A stretch of DNA of 64,000 nucleotides, taken from positions 1,127,063-1,191,062 of the forward strand of contig NZ_CP050192.1 in assembly GCF_011694515.1 (NCBI RefSeq), given 5' to 3'. A program made the position numbers and the translations under genes. The stretch comes from Mycobacterium sp. DL592. Lineage in GTDB: Bacteria > Actinomycetota > Actinomycetes > Mycobacteriales > Mycobacteriaceae. Below are positions 40,122 through 49,011 of the stretch, in pieces. Within the stretch, counting starts at the first letter, position 1, and every line of letters starts with the position of its first letter. Under the pieces are notes generated by a model. The model worked only from the letters and a program-made list of their open reading frames with translations, was not told the DNA's origin and searched no databases.

Positions 40122-40718
40122 TCAGTCGGCGTGGGCTGCCGGCTGGCTGCCGGTGACTCGACTGATCAGAATTTCGAGACGGTCTTCATGGTGGCTGGGC
40201 CGTAATCGCCCGGTGCGGCTGAGAGTGACTAGCCCGTGCAGGGCGGCCCAGAACACTTCGGTGAGAGTGTCGGCATCGTGTTCGCCTGCGGTATGAGCGA
40301 CCGCTTGACGCAGTTCGGCGAAGGCCGCCGCCGGTTGGGCCGGGGTGTCGTCGGCCGCGAAGCCGAACGTGGTCGGGCGGGTGAACATGGCGTCGTACAC
40401 GGCCGGGTTGTCGCGGGCAAAGTCTAGGTACGCGTGGGCAATTCGGGTCAGCGAGGCGCTGGGTTCGACGGCCCCGGTGCGGGCGGTCCGCATGGCATCG
40501 GCGAGTTCCCCGAACCCCTCGACGGCGACCGCGTCGGCGATGTGTTCCATGCCGGTGAAGTGTTTGTACAGAACCGGCTGGCTGTATTCGATCTCGGTGG
40601 CCAGCCGACGGGTGGTGACCGCATCCCAGCCTTCGGCCTCGGCCAGGGTGCGCGCCGTGGTGACGATCAGCTGTCGGCGGGCGGCCCGCTCCCGTTCCCG
40701 GCGATCCTCGATGGCCAT
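40122..40718 (-). CDS. TetR-family repressor of the divergent NIPSNAP cassette
   Basis: 198 residues. N-terminal helix-turn-helix (about 15-60, with AVTTRRLATEIEYSQPVLYKHF), and a C-terminal WHG-type ligand domain. A perfect inverted repeat lies 9-39 nt before its ATG, covering its own -10 box and the -35 of the divergent genes, so it should repress both directions. Inducer unknown. Confidence 0.88.
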   Translation of the reverse strand: MAIEDRRERERAARRQLIVTTARTLAEAEGWDAVTTRRLATEIEYSQPVLYKHFTGMEHIADAVAVEGFGELADAMRTARTGAVEPSASLTRIAHAYLDFARDNPAVYDAMFTRPTTFGFAADDTPAQPAAAFAELRQAVAHTAGEHDADTLTEVFWAALHGLVTLSRTGRLRPSHHEDRLEILISRVTGSQPAAHAD

Positions 40719-40723
40719 GCCGA

Positions 40724-40729
40724 ACTATA
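40724..40729 (-). promoter_or_regulatory. -10 box of the TetR gene
   Basis: TATAGT (minus strand) ends 5 nt before ATG 40718 and overlaps the operator by 3 nt. Confidence 0.5.
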
Positions 40730-40757
40730 GCATTGCTAGTGACACTAGCAATGCTAT
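40727..40757. promoter_or_regulatory. Perfect palindromic TetR operator
   Basis: ATAGCATTGCTAGT (40727-40740), spacer GAC, ACTAGCAATGCTAT (40744-40757): 14 of 14 bases complementary. A related half-site, AGCGTTGCTAGC, lies at 40781-40792 over the -10 region of the divergent gene. Confidence 0.88.
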
Positions 40758-40785
40758 TGACCCGGCTGCGATCCGGGGTTAGCGT
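40757..40785 (+). promoter_or_regulatory. Promoter of the NIPSNAP/DUF4267 genes
   Basis: TTGACC (40757-40762), 17 nt, TAGCGT (40780-40785). The -35 abuts the palindrome and the -10 overlaps the related half-site, so repressor binding should block it. Confidence 0.65.
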
Positions 40786-40810
40786 TGCTAGCACTGATCG
40801 GAGAGGAACG

Positions 40811-41137
40811 GTGATTCACATGTTCGAACTCAGGACCTATACCCTGCGGTCGCCGGAAGCGTTGCAGCAGTATGCGACAGTTCACTGGCCCCGCCACCTG
40901 ACCTCGTTGGCCGCCTACGGCGTGGAAACCGTCGGCGTCTGGACGCAGCGATCCGGCGGGGAGCATCGTCTCGCCGCATTGGTCAGGTATCCGCCCGGCG
41001 CCGACCCCGAACGCGTCACACGCGACTTCATGGCGAGTCCCGAGTTCGCCGCCGACATGGCCGGTTTCACCGCCGACGGCATCGTCACGGTCGAGGCAGT
41101 ACTGCTCGACCCCGCTGCGTGTTCACCGATTCAATAG
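40811..41137 (+). CDS. NIPSNAP-family protein
   Basis: 108 residues from GTG 40811 (GAGAGGA 3 nt upstream) or 105 from ATG 40820. The N-terminal FELRTYTLRS and the following Trp-Pro-Arg-His are typical of NIPSNAP, a dimeric alpha/beta-barrel ferredoxin-like fold. Bacterial members are found near degradation and oxidoreductase genes; substrate unknown. First gene of the TetR-controlled cassette. Confidence 0.85.
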   Translation: MIHMFELRTYTLRSPEALQQYATVHWPRHLTSLAAYGVETVGVWTQRSGGEHRLAALVRYPPGADPERVTRDFMASPEFAADMAGFTADGIVTVEAVLLDPAACSPIQ

Positions 41138-41156
41138 CGATTCAAGGAGATTCGAC

Positions 41157-41537
41157 ATGTCCACCATCGTCGTCGGCTATGCGCTCGCCAGTGTGATCGC
41201 GGCGGCAATCATCGTCATCGGTGCTCGATTCCTGCTTGCACCCCGAGTCGCCGCAGCCGGCTACGGGGTTGCCTGGGCTCAGGATCAGCCGCCCGGAAAC
41301 GCCTACCTGAGTGTCAAGGGAGTCCGCGATATCGCCTCGGGGCTGATCGTCGTCATCCTGATGATCGCCGGGTCGGCCCACCTGGTCGGCTGGGTGTTGT
41401 TGGCGGCCACGATCATTCCGATCGCCGATGCTGCGATCGTGCTCGGCAACGGCGGCGCCAAGACCACCGCCTGGGGAGTCCACGGCGCCACGGCGGCGGT
41501 CATGCTCGTCACGGCCGCACTTCTGCTCCTGTCGTAG
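41157..41537 (+). CDS. DUF4267 membrane protein
   Basis: 126 residues from ATG 41157, with AAGGAG 7 nt upstream. Four transmembrane helices (about 5-27, 58-76, 80-98, 104-125). The segment between helices one and two (AWAQDQPPGNAYLSVKGVRDIASG) matches DUF4267. Small integral membrane proteins of this family are often TetR-regulated. It starts 19 nt after the NIPSNAP gene, so both form the regulated unit. Function unknown. Confidence 0.82.
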   Translation: MSTIVVGYALASVIAAAIIVIGARFLLAPRVAAAGYGVAWAQDQPPGNAYLSVKGVRDIASGLIVVILMIAGSAHLVGWVLLAATIIPIADAAIVLGNGGAKTTAWGVHGATAAVMLVTAALLLLS

Positions 41538-41543
41538 CGAGTC

Positions 41544-43226
41544 TCAGCCCGGGATGACGGGTACCAACAGGTGCGCGTCGTAGGACGGCCCCCAGTGCAG
41601 GACGATGCGTCCACGCTTGGATGTGGGGTAGTTCGCGGGGAACTGTCCGGTCAGCGGATTGCGCGGTGCCAGCCAGCGCCCGGCCACCACCAGCCGCAGC
41701 TGCTCGCCGGCCCGGAACAGGGTGGCCGAGTCCACCAGGGCGACATCGACGGCGACGACCTGTCCGGGGGAGACGGGCTGCGGTTCGGTGCAGGCGGGCA
41801 CCGGCAGCCAGGGGCGGGACTGCTCGGCGTCCAGCGCCCGCAGTGACACGCGCTGCCAGCCGGTGCTGACCCGGTCGCGGCCGTATCCGTAGGAACCCTC
41901 GAAGTCGACGACCCGGCCGTCGCGCAGCTTCTCGACGCCGACGAACAGGTCCGCGTCTGGTGCATCGCAGACCTCCACCCACAGCCGCGCCGCCATCGGT
42001 CCGCTGATCTCGGTGTCCTGCGGCACGGTCCAGGTGAACGCGGCGGCCCGTGAGCGGACGGCGAACTCGACGCTGCCCGGACCACCGGGCACCTCGGTGC
42101 TCAGTTCGCCGGACCCGGCGAGGTGCAGCCGGCGCCAGTCCGTGCGCTCCAGCGGCCAGCTGAGTTCCTCGCGGACCGAGGCGACGGTCTCGCGATCCTC
42201 ACGCACCTCCAATCGCACTGTGCGCGGCGGTCTTTCGGATTCAGTGCCGTCCAGTGCGGCACGCAGGAACGCCAGCTGCGCTGCCCTGGCGGTTGCCGAG
42301 TAGTAGGTAGCCCACTTGCCGCCGCGGTGGGTGTAGAGATGGGCGAACCGCGAACTGGTCTGCGCGAAGGCGCGGATCGAGCCGCGGCTGTGCAGGTTGT
42401 GGTCGGAGAAGCTGCCGCACACCAGCATCGGCACGGTGATGGCCGACAGGTCGGGCACCAGGGACTGCCAGAACTCGTCGCGCAGCGGATGCTGGTCACC
42501 CATCGCGATGATGTCGTAGCTCTGCCGGGTGGTGCGTCTGATCCCGGCCGCCCAGATCCTGATGAAGCCCTTCTCCCGCACACCGCCCGGGAACGCGAGA
42601 TCGCGGTAGACGTCGGTGAATCCCTCCCAGGGGATGATCGCCTTGAGTGCGGGCGGGCGCAGGGCGGCCACGGCGTACTGGCTGATGGCCAGGTACGAAA
42701 CCCCTGACATCGTCACCTTGCCGTCGCTCCAGGATTGTTCGGCGGCCCACTGCACGATGTCGTAGGTGTCTTCGGCCTCCTGCGGGCTCAGCAGCTTGCC
42801 GGTGCCGCCTGCGGTGCCGCAGCCGCGTAGGTCGGCGTTGACCACCGCGAATCCCTGCGCCACCCACCACGCCGGATCGGGCGCTTCCCACGAGGTGTAC
42901 GCCGAGAAGGTCACCGGACTCGGCTGGCGCAGTGCGCGATACTGCGCCGAGAACGTCCACCTGCCCCGCTTGCGACGGGGGAGGTCGTCCTTGCCGTACG
43001 GGTGGGCACACAGCAGCACCGGCCGGGGCTTGTCACCAGGTGGGCGGAAGACGTTGGCGCGCAGCACAGTTCCGTCGCGGGTCGGCACCGCGACGTCGCG
43101 CTCGACGACGATGTCGGGGGGTGGGTCGGTCACGGTCACCGGCGGGCGTATCGCGCTGCGTAATCGGGTAGCGGCGTACCGCAGCCTGCCGTGCCGCCGC
43201 CATGGTGTGTCCACGGGCCCTGTCAC
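41544..43226 (-). CDS. CocE/NonD-family alpha/beta hydrolase
   Basis: 560 residues. The N-terminal S15-type alpha/beta-hydrolase domain has the nucleophile Ser177 in GVSYLA, oxyanion Tyr in HPYGKD, and a His in YTHRGGKW. The C-terminal jelly-roll domain (about 350-560) is that of X-Pro dipeptidyl peptidases and cocaine esterase. GTG 43226 is chosen since TAGGGT lies 7 nt upstream; GTG 43235 would add three residues. Position equals Rv1215c. Probably an esterase or acylase; substrate unknown. Confidence 0.88.
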   Translation of the reverse strand: MTGPVDTPWRRHGRLRYAATRLRSAIRPPVTVTDPPPDIVVERDVAVPTRDGTVLRANVFRPPGDKPRPVLLCAHPYGKDDLPRRKRGRWTFSAQYRALRQPSPVTFSAYTSWEAPDPAWWVAQGFAVVNADLRGCGTAGGTGKLLSPQEAEDTYDIVQWAAEQSWSDGKVTMSGVSYLAISQYAVAALRPPALKAIIPWEGFTDVYRDLAFPGGVREKGFIRIWAAGIRRTTRQSYDIIAMGDQHPLRDEFWQSLVPDLSAITVPMLVCGSFSDHNLHSRGSIRAFAQTSSRFAHLYTHRGGKWATYYSATARAAQLAFLRAALDGTESERPPRTVRLEVREDRETVASVREELSWPLERTDWRRLHLAGSGELSTEVPGGPGSVEFAVRSRAAAFTWTVPQDTEISGPMAARLWVEVCDAPDADLFVGVEKLRDGRVVDFEGSYGYGRDRVSTGWQRVSLRALDAEQSRPWLPVPACTEPQPVSPGQVVAVDVALVDSATLFRAGEQLRLVVAGRWLAPRNPLTGQFPANYPTSKRGRIVLHWGPSYDAHLLVPVIPG

Positions 43227-43233
43227 GAGGTTC

Positions 43234-43239
43234 ACCCTA
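43234..43239 (-). promoter_or_regulatory. Possible leaderless -10 for CocE-type gene
   Basis: TAGGGT (minus strand) ends 7 nt before GTG 43226. Confidence 0.35.
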
Positions 43240-43245
43240 GACGGC

Positions 43246-43920
43246 TCACCAGGCCAGCGGTATCAATCGGTAGCGGACCGCGGCCATGTAGTCGCGGTAG
43301 CCGGCCAGCTCCTCGCGCAGCATGTTCTCCTCGTCGGCGATGCGGATCACCAGCAGCGCCAGGACCGCGGGCACGATCAGCAGTGCCCAGTAGGAGCCCA
43401 GCGCCAGCGGTATCCCGAGCATCATCACCACGCTGGCCGAGTACATCGGGTGCCGCACGATTCCGTAGAGCCCCGTGGTGACCAGCGGCTGATTGTCTTC
43501 GACGGTGATAGTGGCTGCCGCGTAATGGTTTTGGACGACCACCAGCATGGCCACGCCCAACCCGACGGTCACCAGCACAGCGCCCAGCACCGACAGAGCG
43601 GCGGGCATATCGGACCAGCCGAACCGGTGGTCGACGCCGGACACCACGAGCATGCCGGTGAAACACGCCAGGATTCCCACCACTACGAGCTTCTGGACCG
43701 TGCGGGTCTCCGCCTTGGGCCCGGCATGCATGCGGCGCTCGACGTTGGCGGGATCGAGCTGCCCCAGGTAGAGCGTCGGAACCAGCGAGACCACCGCGAA
43801 CACGCCCAGGAACAGCCACCCCTGCCAGTAGTGCAGCGTGCCCGCGGGCACGAACAGCAGCACCATGAACCCGGCCAGGCTGGCCAGCGACGACAGTGTC
43901 ACCCGCAGTGTGTTCGGCAT
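43246..43920 (-). CDS. Isoprenylcysteine methyltransferase-like membrane protein
   Basis: 224 residues from ATG 43920 (AGGAG 6 nt upstream). Five or so transmembrane helices. The C-terminal GLYGIVRHPMYSA and DEENMLREEL...YRDY motifs are those of the ICMT/PEMT family, which bind SAM at the membrane. Substrate unknown: small lipophilic acids or thiols are possible. It is 9 nt downstream of the ABC permease gene and so part of the exporter operon, as Rv1216c is in M. tuberculosis. Confidence 0.86.
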   Translation of the reverse strand: MPNTLRVTLSSLASLAGFMVLLFVPAGTLHYWQGWLFLGVFAVVSLVPTLYLGQLDPANVERRMHAGPKAETRTVQKLVVVGILACFTGMLVVSGVDHRFGWSDMPAALSVLGAVLVTVGLGVAMLVVVQNHYAAATITVEDNQPLVTTGLYGIVRHPMYSASVVMMLGIPLALGSYWALLIVPAVLALLVIRIADEENMLREELAGYRDYMAAVRYRLIPLAW

Positions 43921-43929
43921 GGTCAACTC

Positions 43930-45549
43930 CTAGACGGCATCGCGGCGGCGGTAGAGCCACCCCGCGCTCAGTGTGAGCATGACGGCAATCGCGCTCATAA
44001 CTCCCAGTGCCGCAACCGAAACCGAGGACGGCGCGGTGGTCCGCCCCACCGGTGAGGCCTCGATCAGCCAGTGCGGCAGCCGCAGCAGTGCACCCAGATA
44101 GAGCGCCGCCGCCACGAACGTGACAGCGACCCAGCCCAGACCGGGGCGGCGCAGCGCCACCCCCAGCGCGGCGATCGACGCCACCACTGCCATCGCAGGC
44201 AGGAACGCCAGCGCGGCCAGTGTCAGCCGCAGGATCGTCTGCGGCTCGCCCAGAGTGAGCCCCGCACCCAGCCCGTTGCCCAGCCCGGCGAACGCGAGCA
44301 GCACCGCCGCCCCGGTGACGGCCGCGCCGACCGCCGACAACAGCCACACCCAGCGCGACACCGCACCGGCCAGCACCGCCTCGCCCAGCCCCGACTGCTC
44401 GTCGCGGCTCAGCCCGGCCACCACCGTCACCACATACGCCGTCGTCGCTGCGGCCAGGAATTGCGTCATCGTCGTATACACCCCGTCGGTGCCCTGCGCC
44501 GAGAGCACCCGGGCGATCAACTCGTTGCCGCGCGCGGCCTCGAGCAGTGACTTGGTCATCGAACCGAAGACTGCGCCCGCCACCAGCAGGCTCACCGACC
44601 AGCCGATCGTCAACCCGCGGTGAGTCAGCAACTGCAGGCCGAACACCCCGCCGACCGGCCGGGCGCCGGGATGCTCGTTCACCGATGCCAGCACGGCGTC
44701 GTCGTACTGCCGTCGGCTCTCGAACACGACTGCGGCACAGACCAATCCGGCGATCAGTAACAGGACAAGGCCCAGCGGCCACCAGCGCAGTGCCACGAAT
44801 GCCCGCATCTGCTGGGCCCAGGCGATGGGGGAGCACCAGCTCAGCGTGCTGCCCGAGTTGTCGATCACGTCTCCGGCGCCGCGGATCAGCACCGCGGCGC
44901 CCAGCGCTGCCATGGCCGCCGCGGTGGCGGTGCGGGCCTGGCGCCACAGCTGGGCGGTCAGCGCGGCTGTCGCTCCGAAGACCGTGGCGACCGCGGTGAC
45001 ACCGAGGCACATCGCGGCGGTGTCGACGACGGCGAACCCCGCTGCCGGCACTGCCGCCATGGCGGCTGTCATCGTCACGGCCAGTGTCAGGTTGACCGCG
45101 CCCATCAGGATCAGCGCGGCCGCGGTGCGGGCGTGACGGCCCACCGGCGAGGACAGGATCAGCTCGGCGGCGCCGTTCTCCTCCTCGGCGCGGGTGTGGC
45201 GGATGACGGTGAGGATGGCCAGGATCGAGGCCGCGATGATGAGCGTCAGCATGAGCTCGTTGGCCATCATGGCACCCAGGTCGGTCTCGTTGCCGCCGAA
45301 CATGGGGCCGCCCAGCATGATTCCGGCCGGGGTCTTGAGCAGGTTGACGCGGGCCTGTCGTTGCGCCTCTTCCGGGTAGGCCAGTTTGATGCCGTTGGGG
45401 GCGTACACCATCATCAGGGTGAGCGCCGCGATCCATACCGACAGCCGCACTCGGTCGCGGCGCAGTGCGAAACGCAGCAGTGCGGCCACCCCGGACAGCG
45501 ATGACGCCGGTTCGGCGTGGTGGCGGCCGACGGCCACGGGCGCGTTCAT
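43930..45549 (-). CDS. ABC exporter permease (Rv1217c type)
   Basis: 539 residues, about twelve transmembrane helices in two similar halves with large loops. It has the layout of ABC-2-type antibiotic exporter permeases of actinobacteria. Its ATG overlaps the ATPase stop by 4 nt, so the two subunits are co-produced. In M. tuberculosis Rv1217c-Rv1218c overexpression is linked to multidrug efflux. Inner membrane. Confidence 0.9.
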   Translation of the reverse strand: MNAPVAVGRHHAEPASSLSGVAALLRFALRRDRVRLSVWIAALTLMMVYAPNGIKLAYPEEAQRQARVNLLKTPAGIMLGGPMFGGNETDLGAMMANELMLTLIIAASILAILTVIRHTRAEEENGAAELILSSPVGRHARTAAALILMGAVNLTLAVTMTAAMAAVPAAGFAVVDTAAMCLGVTAVATVFGATAALTAQLWRQARTATAAAMAALGAAVLIRGAGDVIDNSGSTLSWCSPIAWAQQMRAFVALRWWPLGLVLLLIAGLVCAAVVFESRRQYDDAVLASVNEHPGARPVGGVFGLQLLTHRGLTIGWSVSLLVAGAVFGSMTKSLLEAARGNELIARVLSAQGTDGVYTTMTQFLAAATTAYVVTVVAGLSRDEQSGLGEAVLAGAVSRWVWLLSAVGAAVTGAAVLLAFAGLGNGLGAGLTLGEPQTILRLTLAALAFLPAMAVVASIAALGVALRRPGLGWVAVTFVAAALYLGALLRLPHWLIEASPVGRTTAPSSVSVAALGVMSAIAVMLTLSAGWLYRRRDAV

Positions 45550-46451
45550 CGTTGCGCGCCTTGATATTCGCGCAGGAAGAGGTCTTCCAGGGAGGCAGGC
45601 GTCACGGTCAGGTCGAGGATGCCCAGCCGGGTCAGCCGTGCCATCGTCGGGTCCAACTGCTCACGCTCGACCGAGAATCGGATCTGCCCATCGCGGAACT
45701 GCGCGTCGTGTATCCCCGGCCAGCCGCGCATATCGGTGGCGTCCCCGCGGGTGCGGGCCGTCACGGTGGTCCGCATCAGGTGCCGCAACTGGGCCAGTGA
45801 GCCGGACTGCACGGTGCGTCCCGCGCGGATGATGGTTACTTTGTCGCACAGCTTTTCCACCTCGGCGAGGATGTGACTGGACAGCAGCACCGCCGCACCG
45901 CGCGCGGCGACCTCCTGGACGCAGTGCGCAAAAGCCTGCTCCATCAACGGGTCCAGACCCGAGGTCGGCTCGTCGAGGATGTAGATGTCGGCATCGGTGG
46001 CGAACGCCGCCACCAGGGCGACCTTTTGGCGGTTGCCCTTGGAGTAGGTGCGGGCCTTCTTGTGCGGATCGAGTTCGAAGCGTTTGATCAGCTCGTCGCG
46101 GCGGCGCGCGTCGGCCCCGCCGCGCAGCCCGCACAGGAAGTCGATGGACTGCGCCCCGGTGAGGTTGGGCCACAGGGTCACGTCGCCGGGGACGTAGGCG
46201 ACCCGCCGGTGCAGTTCGACGGCGTCGCGCCACGGGTCGCGGCCCAGCAGGTGCACGCTGCCGCCCTCGGCGCGCAACATGCCCAGCAGCACCCGGATGG
46301 TCGTCGATTTGCCGGCGCCGTTGGGACCGAGGAATCCGGTGACCGAGCCGGGCCGGACCACCAGGTCCAGGCCGTCGAGTGCCCGGGTGTGGCCGAACGT
46401 CTTGACCAAACCGTGGATTTCCACGGCGTTGTCAGTGCGGGGTGTCGCCAT
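45546..46451 (-). CDS. ABC exporter ATP-binding protein (Rv1218c type)
   Basis: 301 residues from ATG 46451 (AGGAGA upstream). Walker A GPNGAGKST at 42-50, signature YSKGNRQKV, Walker B IYILDEPTSGLDP and switch His in SSHIL are intact. The C-terminal 80 residues are the extension typical of drug-exporter ATPases. The start overlaps the TetR gene by 20 nt, so regulator, ATPase, permease and methyltransferase-like gene form one transcript. Confidence 0.93.
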   Translation of the reverse strand: MATPRTDNAVEIHGLVKTFGHTRALDGLDLVVRPGSVTGFLGPNGAGKSTTIRVLLGMLRAEGGSVHLLGRDPWRDAVELHRRVAYVPGDVTLWPNLTGAQSIDFLCGLRGGADARRRDELIKRFELDPHKKARTYSKGNRQKVALVAAFATDADIYILDEPTSGLDPLMEQAFAHCVQEVAARGAAVLLSSHILAEVEKLCDKVTIIRAGRTVQSGSLAQLRHLMRTTVTARTRGDATDMRGWPGIHDAQFRDGQIRFSVEREQLDPTMARLTRLGILDLTVTPASLEDLFLREYQGAQR

Positions 46452-47094
46452 CGCTGTCTCCTGCGGGGGGTGAAACCAGATCTTCTTGTGCGGCAAAGGC
46501 TTCCAACATCGTGGAGTCGGTCAGCAGGCCCTCGGTGAAGACCTCGAGGGCGGGCATCATCATGTCGTTGCTGTAGTCGCGCAGTACGGCGCGCAGATCC
46601 GTCGGGTTGTCGTGCAGCTGCAGGTAGAGCAGGAACGCCCCGCCGCCGGCCATGGCCAGGTATTTGGCGCGCCCGGCGGGGTCCCGGCTGGGCCGGATGG
46701 TCCCGGCCCGCACCCCGTCGTCCAGATAGCTCTCGACGTTGGCGATCATCGTGTTCCACAGGTGGCGGGCCAGTTCCCCGCCGGTCTGCATACTGCGCAC
46801 CAGGTAGGCCATCAGCGGCGCGTACGACTCGATCTCGGCGACCTGTGCCAGCCAGCTGGCCGCGTCGGTGCTCTGGATGGCCTGTGACTTGTCGCTGCGG
46901 ATCTCTTCGGCGACGTAGTCGTCGCAGGCCTTGCGCAGTCCGTCCTTGGAACCGAAGTGGTGGATCACCAGCCCGGGGCTGACCCCGGCGGCCTCTGCGA
47001 TCGCACGTACTCCGACGTCGAACCCGCGAGAGCCGAACAACTCGATGGCGGCATCCCGGATTCGGGAGGCGGCGGTCAAGTCTGCTGAACGCAT
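46432..47094 (-). CDS. TetR-family regulator of the ABC exporter (Rv1219c type)
   Basis: 220 residues from ATG 47094. Helix-turn-helix at about 8-52, with IAEAAGVSPGLVIHHFGSKDGLR. The C-terminal domain has a large hydrophobic core fitting bulky ligands. First gene of the exporter operon, hence autoregulated. The promoter just upstream places the transcription start at the ATG. Confidence 0.9.
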   Translation of the reverse strand: MRSADLTAASRIRDAAIELFGSRGFDVGVRAIAEAAGVSPGLVIHHFGSKDGLRKACDDYVAEEIRSDKSQAIQSTDAASWLAQVAEIESYAPLMAYLVRSMQTGGELARHLWNTMIANVESYLDDGVRAGTIRPSRDPAGRAKYLAMAGGGAFLLYLQLHDNPTDLRAVLRDYSNDMMMPALEVFTEGLLTDSTMLEAFAAQEDLVSPPAGDSDGDTPH

Positions 47095-47101
47095 GTTCAG
47101 T

Positions 47102-47131
47102 ACGCTAAACACTTGTTCAATCAGCGGTCAA
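47102..47131 (-). promoter_or_regulatory. Promoter of the TetR-ABC exporter operon
   Basis: Minus strand: TTGACC (47126-47131), 18 nt, TAGCGT (47102-47107), then 7 nt to ATG 47094. A TGAACA direct repeat brackets the -10, a candidate operator. The message would be leaderless. Confidence 0.6.
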
Positions 47132-47220
47132 GGGGTATCCGTCGCGAGCGTGCGTGTCGGCACGCAGACACGCCGACGCAGCGTGCAGCCAGCGCACGCT
47201 CGCCGGAGAGAGAAAGGGAA

Positions 47221-47886
47221 CTAGTCGCGCGCGGCGATCAGGATGCCGTCGCCCAGCGGCACCAGCACGGGTGTCAGCCGCTCGTCCTCGGCGATCAGCC
47301 GGGCGGCCTCGCGTACCGCGGAGACCTCGGCGTCGTTGGCCGCCGGATCGCCGGCCCGGCCGCCCAGTGCGGCCCGGTGGAGAACGATCACGCCGCCGGA
47401 GCGCAGCAACCGGATGCCCTCGGCCACGAAATCAGCCTGGTCGCTCGGGGCGGCGTCGATGAACACCAGGTCGTAGGACGCATCGGCCAGCCGGGTCAGC
47501 ACGTCCTGGGCTCGCCCGGCGATCAGCCGGGTCCGCGACGGGCCGATGCCGCCCTCGGAGAATGCCTGCTTGGCGATGCGCTGGTGCTCAGGTTCGATAT
47601 CGATCGTCGTGAGCACGCCGTCCTCGCGCATGCCCGAGAGCAGCCACAGCCCGCTGACCCCGGCGCCGGTGCCTACCTCCACGACGGCTTTGCCGCCCGA
47701 CAGTCGGGCCAGCACACTCAGCAGTGCGCCGACGGCCGGTGTCACCGCGCCCGCGCCGGCGTCGACGGCCCGCTCCCGGGCGGCCGCGACGATGACGTCC
47801 TCGGAGATCGATCCCTCGGCATGCGCGAGAATCCGATCGGCCTGGCTCGGCTCCCGCTGGCCTGAATTGTCGTCGGTGGTGGCCAT
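47221..47886 (-). CDS. O-methyltransferase (Rv1220c type)
   Basis: 221 residues from ATG 47886. Class I methyltransferase of the catechol-O-methyltransferase-like family: [15 protein letters not shown] (motif I, about 69-83), [22 protein letters not shown] (metal-binding Asp) and GGVIVLHRA. Substrate unknown. It is divergent from sigE, an arrangement kept in M. tuberculosis. Confidence 0.9.
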   Translation of the reverse strand: MATTDDNSGQREPSQADRILAHAEGSISEDVIVAAARERAVDAGAGAVTPAVGALLSVLARLSGGKAVVEVGTGAGVSGLWLLSGMREDGVLTTIDIEPEHQRIAKQAFSEGGIGPSRTRLIAGRAQDVLTRLADASYDLVFIDAAPSDQADFVAEGIRLLRSGGVIVLHRAALGGRAGDPAANDAEVSAVREAARLIAEDERLTPVLVPLGDGILIAARD

Positions 47887-47893
47887 TCTCAGC

Positions 47894-47899
47894 AGCGTA
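47894..47899 (-). promoter_or_regulatory. Leaderless -10 box for the O-methyltransferase
   Basis: TACGCT (minus strand) ends 7 nt before ATG 47886. Confidence 0.4.
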
Positions 47900-48045
47900 G
47901 GGCCAACTCGTTCCCCACGCGGGCAGGCGCGCCCGGTCCGGGGACCGGCGCCGACGCGATCTCCGACACGCCGATGCTGGTGGGCACACAGGAACCTCGA
48001 AGGTGCGGGCATCGGCCCAGCGCACAAAAGGTAACGAAAGTATTT

Positions 48046-48070
48046 CTCATAGCTAGCTCAGTTTGCTCAC
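48046..48070 (+). promoter_or_regulatory. CTCA direct repeats upstream of sigE
   Basis: CTCAT (48046), CTCAG (48057) and CTCAC (48066) occur in direct orientation 37-61 nt before ATG 48107. sigE is known to be controlled by the two-component regulator MprA through direct-repeat boxes upstream; these repeats are candidates, matched by eye only. Confidence 0.3.
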
Positions 48071-48106
48071 ATCCTCCCCACACCGCGATGGGGAACGGTA
48101 GCGGGC

Positions 48107-48880
48107 ATGGAACACCGGGAACGCTGGTCGGGGAATACGCCCGAGGGCGCTCGTGTTGTGACGCATGATGCGTTTGACGGCACACAGCCGTTATCGCAGA
48201 TCAACCAGGAGGATCCCACGGCCACCACATTGACGGCCCCCACGAGCATGGCTCATCTGGAGCAGCTCGCTGATGCCGAGTGGGTTGAACCGTCCGACGA
48301 CTTGCAGGGCACCGCGGTGTTCGACGCAACGGGTGACAGGGCGGCCATGCCGTCCTGGGACGAGCTGGTACGTCAGCACGCCGACCGGGTCTACCGCCTG
48401 GCCTACCGCCTGTCGGGTAACCAGCAGGACGCCGAGGACCTGACGCAGGAGACCTTCATCCGGGTGTTCCGCTCGGTCCAGAACTATCAGCCGGGCACCT
48501 TCGAGGGCTGGCTGCACCGCATCACCACCAACCTGTTCCTGGACATGGTCCGTCGCCGCGGCCGCATCCGCATGGAGGCGCTGCCGGAGGACTACGACCG
48601 GGTGCCGGCCGACGAGCCCAACCCCGAGCAGATCTACCACGACTCACGACTGGGCCCTGACCTGCAGAACGCGCTGGACTCGCTGCCGCCGGAGTTCCGC
48701 GCCGCGGTGGTCTTGTGCGATATCGAAGGTCTGTCCTACGAAGAGATCGGTGCCACCCTCGGTGTGAAGCTCGGTACCGTGCGCAGCCGCATCCACCGCG
48801 GCCGCCAGGCGCTGCGGGATTACCTGGCCACTCACTCCGGTCAGCGGAGCATCAGCGACTTCACCGCCGAATCGGCTTGA
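48107..48880 (+). CDS. sigE: ECF sigma factor SigE
   Basis: 257 residues, the same as M. tuberculosis SigE. Region 2 (about 83-155: promoter -10 recognition, [17 protein letters not shown]) and region 4 (about 190-245: -35 recognition, [23 protein letters not shown]) are intact. The N-terminal 75 residues are divergent and variable. In mycobacteria several starts are used; here ATG 48107 has no good Shine-Dalgarno at normal distance, and the ATG at 48248 begins the conserved part, so a shorter form is possible. Controls the response to envelope stress, and is held inactive by RseA encoded next. Confidence 0.95.
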   Translation: MEHRERWSGNTPEGARVVTHDAFDGTQPLSQINQEDPTATTLTAPTSMAHLEQLADAEWVEPSDDLQGTAVFDATGDRAAMPSWDELVRQHADRVYRLAYRLSGNQQDAEDLTQETFIRVFRSVQNYQPGTFEGWLHRITTNLFLDMVRRRGRIRMEALPEDYDRVPADEPNPEQIYHDSRLGPDLQNALDSLPPEFRAAVVLCDIEGLSYEEIGATLGVKLGTVRSRIHRGRQALRDYLATHSGQRSISDFTAESA

Positions 48881-49011
48881 CCGGTCCGCGGCGCCGGCAC
48901 ACCGGGACAGCCGCCCGAAGTGGTCGTCACGGCATGTCATTCACGGGTTCGCGCGCTACATTCGACCTAGCGCCGCGAAACTTCGACGCGACCCATGGAG
49001 AGGAGCCGGTG

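Noticed and set aside
43232..45436. A 734-codon minus-strand frame within the exporter operon
   Set aside because: Out-of-frame shadow of the permease and methyltransferase-like genes; Arg/Gly-rich with no domains.
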